A stretch of 36,400 nt of DNA, taken from positions 1 through 36,400 of the forward strand of contig JAAVTG010000264.1 of assembly GCA_011947345.1 (NCBI GenBank), in the 5' to 3' direction. Source of the DNA: Phytophthora quininea (Eukaryota; Oomycota; Peronosporomycetes; Peronosporales; Peronosporaceae). Under the pieces are notes generated by a model. It had not been told where the DNA came from and made no database searches. It saw only the letters and a list, made by a program, of their open reading frames with translations. The first letter of the stretch is position 1. Each line of letters begins with the position of its first letter. The position numbers were made by a program, and so were the translations under genes. Shown here one piece after another: positions 1-9,287 of this stretch.

Positions 1-275
1 GCTCGACGCTTACTCTGGTGGTGACGTTGCTGCCGCTGCTTACCGACGCCAACACTTGCTCCTCCAACACGGGCTACACGCTGTATCCGTTCACGGGACT
101 CCCCACGTCGGACGAACTCACCAAAATCTGTGCGGACACGACGTGCACCAAGGTGCTGGCGGAGGCCGTCGCTCTGGACTTGCCAGACTGCACCATCACG
201 TACGACGGTGTCGAATACAACGTCAAGGACGAGCTCACGCTGTACGCGACGACCTGCGGCGTGTCCCGCAAGTAA
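1..275 (+). CDS. Elicitin-like protein, 5' partial
   Basis: The frame is open from the first base to TAA at 273-275, so the start and the first elicitin cysteine lie left of the window. The visible ~90 residues carry five cysteines in elicitin spacing: TC-SSNTGY, IC-AD, TC-TK, LPDC-TI and TTC-GV. The GY..YPFTGLPT stretch replaces the usual second-helix region. Known elicitin-family proteins are small, secreted, sterol- or lipid-binding oomycete proteins with three disulfides, and some trigger plant defence. A GTG at 18 is not a credible start, because the frame continues upstream and homologous residues precede it in the relic at 402-793. The C-terminus ends right after Cys6, so there is no Ser/Thr-rich tail or GPI signal. 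The class is fairly sure; binding and secretion are inferred. Confidence 0.85.
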   Translation, partial: STLTLVVTLLPLLTDANTCSSNTGYTLYPFTGLPTSDELTKICADTTCTKVLAEAVALDLPDCTITYDGVEYNVKDELTLYATTCGVSRK

Positions 276-401
276 ATGTTGTTCTGTTCCAACCAAAGTT
301 TTGGCCTGGGCAACCTCTAAATCAATGAAGTGTCGTGCAAACATCCTCTATTCATTCCGAAAACACATTACGCTTTATGAATATGTTGGTGTGGAATTCA
401 T

Positions 402-793
402 CTAGTTGCGTTTGCGGTCAGTGTCCACCCCGCATCTCCCTGCGTAGTCTGTCAGCTCCGTCCTCACGTTCAGTTGGGTCGCTTCAAAGTCGATGGTGCA
501 GTCGGGTAGATTTTGTCCATGCAGTCCTCCAGCACGCCGACGGACGTGGGTTGGCGCAGATTGCTGTCATTTGCTCGTCAGTGGGCTTGCCCGTGAACGG
601 GTAGATTTTGTAGCCCTCTCGTCGGCGCATGTGTTGGCGTCGCCAAGTAGCGGCAGTGGTTTGAAGACGAGCGTCATGGTGGAACAGGTTTCGGCGGCAA
701 CGAGATGTGGTGAAGTGGAAAATGAACATTGATATCAATGTGGAGTGGGTGCGGTGACTAGAAAAATACCAAAGGCAGCAATAACGTTGCCAT
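402..793 (-). pseudogene. Elicitin-like relic, convergent with the first gene
   Basis: Read on the minus strand, pieces in three frames line up with the elicitin-like gene at 1-275. A hydrophobic start lies near 793 (MATLLLPLVFF). A Cys1 segment (ETCSTMTLVF) lies near 690-670, followed by LLGDANTC, then EGYKIYPFTGKPT (about 570-620), ICAN, LPDCTIDFEA (about 480-510) and a terminal GRCGV before a TAG at 402-404. Moving from piece to piece requires at least three frame changes, at about 625, 545 and 510, and the signal-peptide region also changes frame near 750. All six cysteine positions can still be found. It is either a recently decayed tandem copy in inverted orientation or a real gene with sequencing indels. 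The 126 bp between the two stop codons holds nothing else I can see. Confidence 0.7.
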
Positions 794-1308
794 GAAGCTG
801 CTGTGATGCCGATCTGAAGATTGAGTTGGTTCGTCTGAAGAAGTAACAACAGGTTTGAGTGGAGGTTTCGCAGCGACTTGGCGTCGTGGATATGTTGCTG
901 TTTCGACAACTATTTCATCAAGATCTGCAACTGCAACGTTGATATTACCTTCTGGTGAAAAGATGCTAAGGTGCTGGGCTGCTGCTGTCGTTTGAATCGC
1001 ACGGTGACATCATCTCAACGGCGTGAGAATTTCCTTAGCCATCTCCTTCTAGCTTTTACGCTTCGAATGCTACCAGCACCAAGTCGGTGTCTTAATTTCG
1101 ACTGAAAGTGTTATCGCAAAGCATCGACGATAATATTTCGCACACATCCCGAGCTTCGCTTTCAAGAGGAAGAGCATTGCAAACAAAATTTAATCAGACG
1201 GCCATCTTCTGCTCGGGTCCACAATGAAGACTTTGTTGCAATGATACTGTAAGTCTTTTATTTCGTGATAATAATATGGTACGAATTTTTGCTGTCTAAT
1301 ATGGCACT
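794..1308. other. Intergenic stretch
   Basis: No credible coding stretch on either strand. The 141-codon minus-strand frame that runs into this stretch (to 909) covers the elicitin relic only at its far end, and the rest shows no protein-like features. I see no repeat shared with the rest of the window. It would contain the upstream region of the elicitin-like relic and the 3' flank of the protease relic. Confidence 0.5.
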
Positions 1309-2714
1309 TCATGCTCGATACGACAGTTTCCTCTCCGGTACGGAGGTCATCGTCGACGGTGTGTTGGGGTTGAGTCGGACGGAAGGAGACGATGCCAATC
1401 GGTATCCTGTTGTGGCAGGTGCTCCACCGTTCATGATCGGAACCATTGTAGGAGGGGTGGTGTAGGCTTCCACGATGTACACGGAACTGGGCTGTGCGGG
1501 CGTTTGCAGCAGGTTGCAGTCCAGTTGATCGTTCGCGTACAAACTGCGCTGCACACTCGGCTGGTTCTGTTGGGCCTGCAGCGATTCAAGCTCTCGCATG
1601 AGCTTTCGACGCCTCCACCAGAAGTATCCGTAGGCTACCAATGCCAGGATGATACAGACGATCGCTACAATCACCACGTACATCCACCACTGCCAGAAGA
1701 AACATGGCTTGCCCGAGAACGGGAAGTAGCTGCTTAGTAGGCTGCTCTTGCGGTCCGAGGAGCCCACGCAGTCGCAAAAGAGTCTTCGTTGTTACTCAGC
1801 GTCTCCACCGTAATCGTCTTGCTGGACGTGACGCCGTTGGGGCAGTTCTCCGCCACCGCCAGCCCCACACGCTCGTTATCGCGGTCGTGGACTGTGAACA
1901 AGCCATCCATGAACACATCGCCCAGCAGAGTGAAGTCGCCCTCGGAAATACCAAACACGCGGCACGCCGACTCGCCTTGTCCTGTGGAGACTACAATCGG
2001 TCGCCAAATGTACTCGGCCGGAATGGTGACGGTCATCTGCTGGGATTTCTCGCCGTCTACTGCAAGCGAGATCGTCAACCCTGGCAGCGAGTAAATGATC
2101 GAGGCAGAATTGGTCACTCGGTCGAGCAACAGGTCGAGGAATCGTCAAAAGCTGTCACTCACGTCCGACGCGATGGCTTCCACCTGCGACTTAAGTTCGT
2201 TCACCACCGCCGAGTAGACGCTGGATGGAAAGGCCAAATTGCTGGTACCCGAGTCGATAATGGCTCTGGGGAGTTGATGGTCTCGCAGTCGACGTCCAAG
2301 CTCGTGCCGTTCACACTCACGTCCGTGACAATCACGTTGTAGTACTTCTCCTGCACAATGGAGTGTACACGATCTCGCCCGAGTGATAGCTCTCTCCGTT
2401 GGGTCCTTCTGCCCCGCCCAGCAAGAACTCTCCTGCGTACAGATACGAGTTGTCGTTGATGGAGAAGTTGCTCAAACTCATGGCCTGCAGAGCTCCGCAC
2501 ATGAGCAGGCTGAAGGTATTGTCCAGATTGTCGGCGCTCTTGACCGTGTCAAAGTACGGCACGGGCGGGTCGCTCGATGGCGACGCAATGGCCTGATAGC
2601 CCAGCCCGATGATGCCATCGTACCCCGTCGAGATGAAGCTGTCCTGGCTCGTGATCTCTTTGTGTGGTGATGGTTGACACCTTCGAGCGCTCCTTTATAG
2701 ACGCCTGAACTCAT
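1309..2714 (-). pseudogene. Transmembrane pepsin-like (A1) aspartic protease, truncated and frame-broken
   Basis: In minus-strand order: SGVYKGALEGV (2714-2675), then DGIIGLGY of the N-lobe (about 2620-2600), PYFDTVKSADNLDNTFSLLM, the C-lobe catalytic motif AIIDSGTSNLAFP (about 2268-2230), [18 protein letters not shown] (about 1920-1865), then a membrane helix [20 protein letters not shown] followed by WWRRRK (about 1690-1600) and a cytoplasmic tail ending in TGA at 1309-1311. These landmarks identify a secreted, membrane-anchored A1 protease, which oomycetes are known to carry. The first catalytic Asp (DTG) and everything before it are missing, because homology stops near 2714, where the ARM/ankyrin gene starts on the other strand. 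At least five frame changes are needed (near 2680, 2660, 2350-2270, 2135 and 1780). Not functional as it stands. Confidence 0.8.
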
Positions 2715-5700
2715 CCTGGAGACGCTGTCGGTCCTTCAAACCCTGCTGTCACCCCCACCGACGGAAACTATCGACTCGATCCACGCCGATGTCAATGGTA
2801 AGTCAGAAATTTGGTGGTGGCTCGGAAGTGGTTCATGATCTGATGGAGCTTCTTACTGCCGCGTAGCCGCGTTCATGCTCGAGCGAAGTACAAGTGCAGA
2901 CTCTGCGTGGAGAGCTGGCGAGCCGTTCGTCGCTCTCTTCAGCTCCAGCGTGTTGGCGGTTGAAATCCGAGTACGTCCTTACGTGTTGCATTGCCATACA
3001 GAACGGGTGTCCAATCAAACCTAACTCGTGCATTGGAAGGTCAAAGCGATAGAGGTTTTCGACCTCTTGCTGCGTGCCAGCGTCGCATCTGCAGAGGAAG
3101 CTCCTGCCACTCTCCTTCAGTTCCAAACCGCGGGATCTCCATGTTCAGCGTTGCTCGGTTGCTTGGGGTCGACAATACAGAGCTGCAGCTTGCGGCTCTG
3201 GGTGGTCTTCGTGACCTGCTCCAAACACCGCCGGATGAGGCCTTTCTTGTCAGATTTGAGGTGGAGAAGGGGCTGTCTCGAGTGCTCGAGTTTATTGCTC
3301 ACCCCGAGCGGCGCTTCCATCGGCCAGCGCTCGACATCGTGGAGAAATATTCCCAGTCAGGTAAGCTGCTATCCATAGCCTTACAAAATGCTGTGAGGTA
3401 TTTAGCTGACGGCGATGTTTTGGTTTCCTCAATGCTACACTAGAAAACGGTAGAGCTTGTCTACAGAGTAATGGTGCGGCAAATGTTCTATGCGGTGGCC
3501 TCCAAGAAGCGCACAGCATGATGCTAGACACGCCCGCAATAATTCTGAGCAGTGGCGTCAACGCCAGCCCGCTGCTCGCTCTGGAAGCCCCGATGCTGTG
3601 TGCCAACATCGCAATTATCTGTCGAGTCTTCGTACGCGCAGTCTTTTCAAGAGACCAAGTGCTTGGCGACCAGGACGCGATGCGCTTTGAAGTTATCGAC
3701 GCAATGATCGGCATCTTGCGGTATGATATTACGAGTGCGTTGACACCGGTGGCGGCTCCGACCGAGTCGCCACGAGCTACGCATGCTGCTGCTGCGGCGG
3801 CGACCAATGCCGCGGCTGTCAATGCTGCTGCGGTCGCTGCTCTGCTGCCGTTTAGCAGCGACCGGAGTATTGCCATCATCTCGAGTCTCGGACGAATGGT
3901 GGAACGTTGCGAGCGCTGCAAAGCCCACGCCAAGTCAGAGGGCTGCTGCCGGTGCTGCTGGACTGCTTCAAGCTGAAAGACGACGAGAACCTGCACCAAG
4001 TAGCCGACAAGCTGCTTCATCTGAGCGTGTTCATTGCTGACGGCGGCGGAGAGGAAGGCCGACCGGCGAGTAAACCGCGTATCGACCCGAACATTTTGTG
4101 TGCAGTGGCAACGGGAGACGCTGTGGCTCCGTCGGACTGCGATGAACAAACCGATCCTGCTAGTACCGGAACAAATGCTGAGAAAGCGCCTCTCGTTGCA
4201 GTGGAGAATGTGCTGTCGCTATTGGAGACAAGTCACTCGACCGGCAGCACAGCTCTCGCCTTTCGCCAAGTCCGGTGGATCGCAGCCTTGGTGAATCTGC
4301 CAGGGAACGCCAGCGCACTAGGAGACAGAGGCATCACTCTGTTTCTCCAGATGCTGGCCGATTCCTCGCCCGACGACAAGCTGCAGTTCGCCTTCTTGGC
4401 GAAGTGTGTCCACGCGATTGCTCTGCAGCATCCCAGCTCGTTAGAGGTATTTCTTTCGTGCTTTGAACTCGTGCTACGACGGCAACTAATGCTTTGTTTA
4501 CGAATGTCTTTTGCAGTTGTGCGGAACCTCCGACTTGGACCCTTCCGCGGCATGGTTTGGCTTCCTGCAGCAAGAAAGAAAAGCCGCTGAAAGTGAAGCC
4601 GAAGGGGACTCGATTGTGTCATCTCCGTCAGAAGCACCGAGTGTTGGCGACGCAGTACCGATCAGCTCGTTGTGTAAGTTGGAGTGGACTGACGAGTTGC
4701 AAGAGCAGTCGAGTTTCCCACCCAATCCGTTGACCGATCGCTGCCATGATGTGGACGTCTATCTCTCGGTCTCCGACGCTTTGGTCGGGTTGACGAAGGC
4801 GTTCTTGCAGTGGAATGCCGGTGCTCTCACGACGGATTTCCACGAACTGTTGGCTTCCAAGCTGGACGCTGAGCACGCTGCTGCTGCCGGCAAGCCGGGT
4901 ATTCCGGCGTCGGCTCCGAGCAAAAAGAAGTTCCATGCCGACCAGCCCAAGGCGACGGTGGGGGAATCGATCATGCTGTCGATCCTGGAGAAAGGTCTGG
5001 AGGTCCCCAAACTACTCGCTCTTTACACGGCAGTCAACGCGCCTGTCTGTGTGTCGCTATTGACGCTGCTGAACAATCTGATGACGGTTCCTGGCGGACT
5101 CAAAGTCCTGCTTCATCTAGCGAGCACGCAACTCCATTCCGTCATGGAGAAATGTGCCAGCTCCGAGAGTTTACCAGCCGCAAGCGAGTGGCCACTATCG
5201 GTGGAGCAATGCGCTCAAACAGAGCACGCTTTGCTGATACTACCGGTCATGGAGGTGCTTCAGTCGCCCCAGTCTTGTTTCATGGAGATCGAAGCTGCTG
5301 TCCGGTCGATTGCAATGATGACGAGCGATGTGGATCCGTCCGAAAAGGAAGCGATGATGCAGTCCCCAGACCCCGTAGCAGAAGCGCCAAAAAGCCCCAA
5401 CAAAGTCGCAGCGGCAGCGGTCATAGCTCCTCCGGGTGTTCCTGAGCTGGTGGTGTGTGAAAGCGACCGATTTGTCAATGCGGGTCTCGGTAGCGGTCTG
5501 CTGGTGTTGCTGCTTTCGTTTCTGGATGGAGCGCGTGTTCCTAGTGGCGATGGTTTATCGGGTCGCATGACGGAAATGCAACGACAAGCAGAAGAAATGG
5601 TGCACCAGTTCATTAGTCTAGCCCAGCGGAAGCAAGAAATCATACGAACCAAATACCGAGAGAAGATCGAGCGTGAAAAAGCCCAACACCTGGATACTCC

Positions 5701-6955
5701 ACTGGAAGCTGTCCACGACGACGAGTTAGAGTTGCCGTATCAACGTCGGTGGGCTGAGCTGCTTCTTGATGAGAAATTCAGTGTATCTCGGTTCGGGTAC
5801 GTGGGGTATTCGGCGTTGCTACTTGCTGTCGAACTTGTGCTGCCAAAGACTGTCGACAGTCTCTTGGATGCTGGAGCTTCTTCGAATACGTCTTCGCCAG
5901 AAGGAACGACGCCTCTAATGACTGCTTTCTTGGTGGGGAATGAGCAGATCGCCAAAGCTTTACTGTCGACTGGGGCAGACGTGGATGCGATCACTGGAGA
6001 CGGCTGCGATTTAAGTGTCTGGAACTGCGCTCTGATCTCTCCAGTGGGGACGTCCGTAAGCGAGAGGATCTCGACCGCGTACAGCAACAACATTTCAACG
6101 GAATCCCTCGTTCAACTCGATTCGATCGCGGGATCTCCGCAGCTACTTCAACTCTGTCTGCAAGTCGGCATGGACGTGAATGTCTCGAGTGTACACGGAG
6201 ATTTCCTGTTGCATGCTTTACTATCCAGCTTTACGGTTCGTCGAAGGCTACGTGGTCTTGCTCTGTGCTTCTGCTACGACTCGAGGCGTGGAGACGAAGA
6301 CGCCTTGAAATCAATGGTGGAAGAATTGATCCACACGCACTCGGCCAACGTGAATAGTTGCAATTGCCAAGGACAGACGCCTCTGCACTTGGCGTTGCTC
6401 TACGGACACACCGCAATGGTCAAGACGTTGCTGCTCAACGGAGCTAACCCGAATATCCGCGACCAGAACGGGCAGCTTCCTCTCCACTACGCGTGTTTAG
6501 CGTTTTGTGGCAGTCCCGACGGCAGTGACGGACAAGCCATTGAAGTCGTCCGTCTACTGCTCGAGATGGCGCCAAAGTATCCGTGTACACTGGGAGCTCA
6601 TAGTGACCCCCGCAAGCACAAGTCAGTGCAAGAGAAACAAGCTCTGGCCATCGAAGACATTCTGGACAGCGGTCTGCAGAGCGTCATCCGGCCTGGGTCG
6701 ATCGTGGAGAGGCTTGCTACTGTGCAGCAGATGCTCGAGACACCGACGGTGACAGGCCATTTTCTACCGTGGCAGTTTGCATGTGGAGCTCACGTCCAGC
6801 TACCGTCGGTGTTGGTTCTGGACGATGACATGCAAAAGTGGTTGGAAGCGAATGGCCAAGCGCGAGCTGCTCTACTTCGCTATTTACATGAAGAGTGGAG
6901 AGTTGACTCCAGCAATGCTCCAGGCAGAGACGCCATGGTTGCAACCGGAAGTTGA
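2701..6955 (+). CDS. ARM/HEAT plus ankyrin-repeat protein, 5'-truncated
   Basis: Coding can be followed from about 2701 (PELILETLSVLQTLL...) through introns 2798-2866, 2971-3039, 3361-3443 and 4447-4516. All are GT-AG, 69-83 nt, with phases that keep the flanking frames open. The N-terminal ~550 residues are armadillo/HEAT-like helices with an Ala-rich loop (about 3780-3840). The uninterrupted 4511-6955 part ends in ankyrin repeats: LLDAGASSNTSSPEGTTPLM, LLSTGADVDAITGDG, GQTPLHLALLYGHTAMVKTL, LLNGANPNIRDQNGQLPLHY. Such repeats serve protein binding; no catalytic domain is seen. Oddities: no start codon (TAG directly precedes 2701), a frame change at 3120-3140 and another near 3905, and TGA at 6953-6955, just after a region homologous to the relic at 22648-24366. 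That relic extends much further, so this C-terminus is probably premature. Confidence 0.75.
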
Positions 6956-8312
6956 TGCGATGCATGACCATCCTTCAGTCCGAGATCGAGGGTTTGAAGA
7001 AAAGAGTCTCTACGGTAAGAGACGAAGATCGCCAAGCTGGTCGTTGATCCACACCACTAGCTACTTTAGTTGTCGCCGCTACCAGTCCGCGGCCCCAACG
7101 CTATCGTAGCCTCGGTTCCCATCGTTTTATACTTTCAGCTACGCATCTCTCTCTACCTTTCGATAGTCCGCAGTTTCGTGAAGTTTTGGCAGTCTGCATC
7201 TATGGAGAACTCCTCAAGACACATGCAGCATTTTTACTTTGCAGCTCCAGCAACTAGCGGCCGTACCATGTTGCTGCATTTGCTTTCCCGGATTGTCATG
7301 CTTGGCCGACGGCAAAATCTTCCCGCACACTGCAAGATCGACGAGACGAGGCACTGCCAAACAAGGAACGTAGAAGATTGGTGCAGATCGGGGTCACTTG
7401 CTCGAAGGCCAGTAAAAGTGACGCAGCTACCATGGTGATCCATCACGTAGCATTTCCAGGGACATCATCTAGAAAACCTGTCTCCATCAAGGCCCAGCCC
7501 ACGCAATAACCTTATTTTGCGTTCCAACTCCCGCAATCATCTTAACAGGCTTTCTCTTGTCAGGTTTCTCGCAGGCCAAGCGTATTGTGTTTCCTCTTGA
7601 CGTAGGCAGGGTGACTGGAATCTTTTGCCACACCGATCTGTTTTTCTCCAGGACGATAGTAGCAACTTACTGCTCTAGTACTAGTAGTTTATTACTCGGT
7701 TGCTTTGTGGTCTTCGTGCACGGTTACTTCGACGACAGCTTCGAGGTAATAGAGAGATCTTTCGTTCTGATCCTTTCTGGGGTACCGGTTCTTCTAAGCT
7801 GAAATGAGTGTTCCACTCCAGGTAAGAGCCTTGTAAGTCGCCGTCTTTAGCACCGCCGACAGGCACAGGTCTTCGTCCAGTTGAGCCAGAACGGTTTCTC
7901 CAACTCCGCTTGCTCGGTGGCGATCGCTTCCTTCCTCTACTCGGCCGTTGCTGCTGCAATTTGTCGCTAACGGTTCCCCATCACACACCCGCCCGTCGAG
8001 ATCGTGGGTGGAAATAACAAGCAGTGGTGCTCAAGGTCTCCAGCTCGTACCGCTGAGCTGCGCCAGGGATTGGTGGCGACGTCGCGTTGAGCTGCTCCAC
8101 AATAGCTACAACTCCAGCGTTTTCCAGAAGATCATGGCTAGCACAACTCCTGCGTCGGTGTAAATGTTACTGCTGACAGTACGATATGGCACAGCATCTT
8201 GGCCCACTCCTTGGCATCGAGGCTCCATGGGGTTGTTGTCCTTGTGCAGGTTGCTGCAGGCGTTGCGACGGCTCGCTGCTCAGGAGATCTCCTCTCCAGC
8301 TCCCCTTGTTGC
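6956..8312. other. Unassigned stretch between the ankyrin gene and copia A
   Basis: No gene I can name. Two intron-like segments follow the ankyrin stop: GTAAGA at 7015 to CTACTTTAG at 7069 (55 nt), and GTAGCC near 7107 to TCGATAG near 7167. The exons they imply do not give one convincing protein, although short stretches such as PQFREVLAVCIYGELLKTHA look coding. The ankyrin gene may once have continued here in a broken frame. From about 7690 to 8312 the minus strand shows coding-like pieces in several frames, listed separately. No repeat shared with the rest of the window was seen. Confidence 0.35.
7690..8312 (-). pseudogene. Possible decayed gene fragment, unidentified
   Basis: Minus-strand pieces in different frames have ordered, protein-like composition: DAKEWAKMLCHIVLSAVTF (about 8215-8160), HDLLENAGVVAIVEQLNATS (about 8135-8075), EAIATEQAELEK (about 7930-7895) and LDEDLCLSAVLKTATYKAL (about 7880-7825). 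The second piece has an armadillo-like look (LL..AGVV..IV..L), but it is too short to call. The four pieces cannot be joined without several frame changes and stop codons. The copia A insertion at 8313-8317 would have cut anything lying to the right. This is a weak call: it could be chance open frames in GC-balanced DNA. Confidence 0.2.
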
Positions 8313-8317
8313 CATAG
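8313..8317 (+). repeat. Target-site duplication, left side of copia A
   Basis: CATAG immediately precedes the TGTTG start of the left LTR. Its partner after the right LTR (22201-22205) is CATGG, matching at 4 of 5 bases. Copia elements make 5-bp duplications, so one substitution since insertion is assumed. Confidence 0.6.
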
Positions 8318-8624
8318 TGTTGATTGGAGCAGCCAGGCAGTCGCCTGGCAGCCAAAGAGCAGAAAAGACTAAATGAATATGAAACCTTGTTAAAGCGATG
8401 AATTTTGAGTAGCAAGTACAAGGGAGCACAGCTGCCGGATAAGGTAGAGAGATCCCTGCCTATCAATGGTGCGAGGTGAGACGCCGAGGACACAGTCCGA
8501 GGTCGTCCTCACTTCCTCTTTGCCTCTGACTGAGCACGTCTTGAGCATAGGCATTAGATAGAGAGATAAAGGCTAAATACACTGTATTGAGATCATACAC
8601 TGTCTCACGAGGCTCATTCCAACA
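8318..8624 (+). repeat. Left (5') LTR of copia A
   Basis: 307 bp, TGTTGATTGG...CATTCCAACA. It is clearly homologous to 21904-22200, with two structural differences. It has about 30 extra bases near its start containing a perfect 7-bp-stem hairpin (8332-8349), and a 49-bp segment (8476-8524) is in the opposite orientation relative to the right LTR. Confidence 0.9.
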
Positions 8625-8635
8625 TTTTAAGTACG

Positions 8636-8846
8636 ATGAACAAGTCTAGCATTGACAAAAGCTCTGTCGAGTCGCTGAAGTACGACGGGAACCGCACCAC
8701 TTCGCAGCGTTGAAAGACAAGTTCCTGATCCACTTGAAGGCGCTGTCCGACCAGCGGGTTGCCGAAGAGCTCACGGCGGGGCGAGACGAGCCGGCGATCC
8801 GTTACGAGGATCTGCTGGAAAGTCAGCCGGTGCTGGCGGAACTTGT
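8636..8846 (+). pseudogene. Copia A gag, N-terminal fragment
   Basis: Starts with ATG at 8636, 11 bases after the LTR: MNKSSIDKSSVESLKYDGN, then a frame change near 8700 into LKDKFLIHLKALSDQRVAEE and on to EDLLESQPVLAEL, where copia B has inserted. This is the usual N-terminal part of a copia gag, the retroviral-type structural protein. The gag continues at about 15545 on the far side of copia B. The missing base at 8700 kills the frame independently of the insertion. Confidence 0.8.
8842..8846 (+). repeat. Target-site duplication, left side of copia B
   Basis: CTTGT, repeated exactly at 15355-15359. With the TG...CA LTR ends it fixes both borders of copia B to the base. Confidence 0.95.
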
Positions 8847-9091
8847 TGTCGTGGCATCAGTGGCGCTTGGTGCAGGACCGGGAAGACTGAGGAGCTGTAG
8901 ACAAGTAGGCTGATGAAGGCAAGTAGAAAAGTGTATTGATGAGAGTTTAGGAAGCTGGCTGTTGCCCTGTAGAGCGACAGCCAGTCATTTAGATCAGCCA
9001 GATTAAGAGTAAATACGAGAAGTTTTTACAGAGTCATCGTGATACTTCTGCCACTTTAGGGCATGTGACGTGTGAGCTGTGTCACTTCACA
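8847..9091 (-). repeat. Copia B 3' LTR (left copy)
   Basis: 245 bp. On the minus strand it runs TGTGAAGTGACACAGC...GCCACGACA. The identical-length partner is at 15110-15354, with five transition differences between the copies. Confidence 0.95.
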
Positions 9092-9099
9092 CTCCCCTA
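9092..9099 (-). promoter_or_regulatory. Copia B polypurine tract
   Basis: The minus strand reads TAGGGGAG directly before the TGTGAAG start of the 3' LTR, which is the expected place for priming plus-strand DNA synthesis. It independently confirms that copia B reads on the minus strand. Confidence 0.75.
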
Positions 9100-9287
9100 C
9101 AGCGAAAACCTGACACATGTCCGTGAGGGATAGTCAGTTATATATCTTGCCAGTATCAAACTTTATCGTTTCTAGAATTTAAATCGAGGTAGCCGTTCGT
9201 GCCTTTTTACTTTTAAGTATAGGCACGACAACTCAAGTTTAGATTAAGATTTTTCTAGTAGCTTTTAGAAGAGATCTGGACAGTTCG

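Noticed and set aside
484..909. 141-codon minus-strand ORF as one protein
   Set aside because: Only its last third matches an elicitin-like domain, and the match leaves the frame on both sides. The rest has no protein-like character.
1704..2342. 212-codon plus-strand ORF
   Set aside because: It is antisense shadow of the aspartic protease, whose motifs ([21 protein letters not shown]) are clear on the other strand.
3292..4149. 285-codon minus-strand ORF
   Set aside because: Mirror of the ARM-repeat exons. The plus strand has splice signals and repeat motifs, and this frame has neither.
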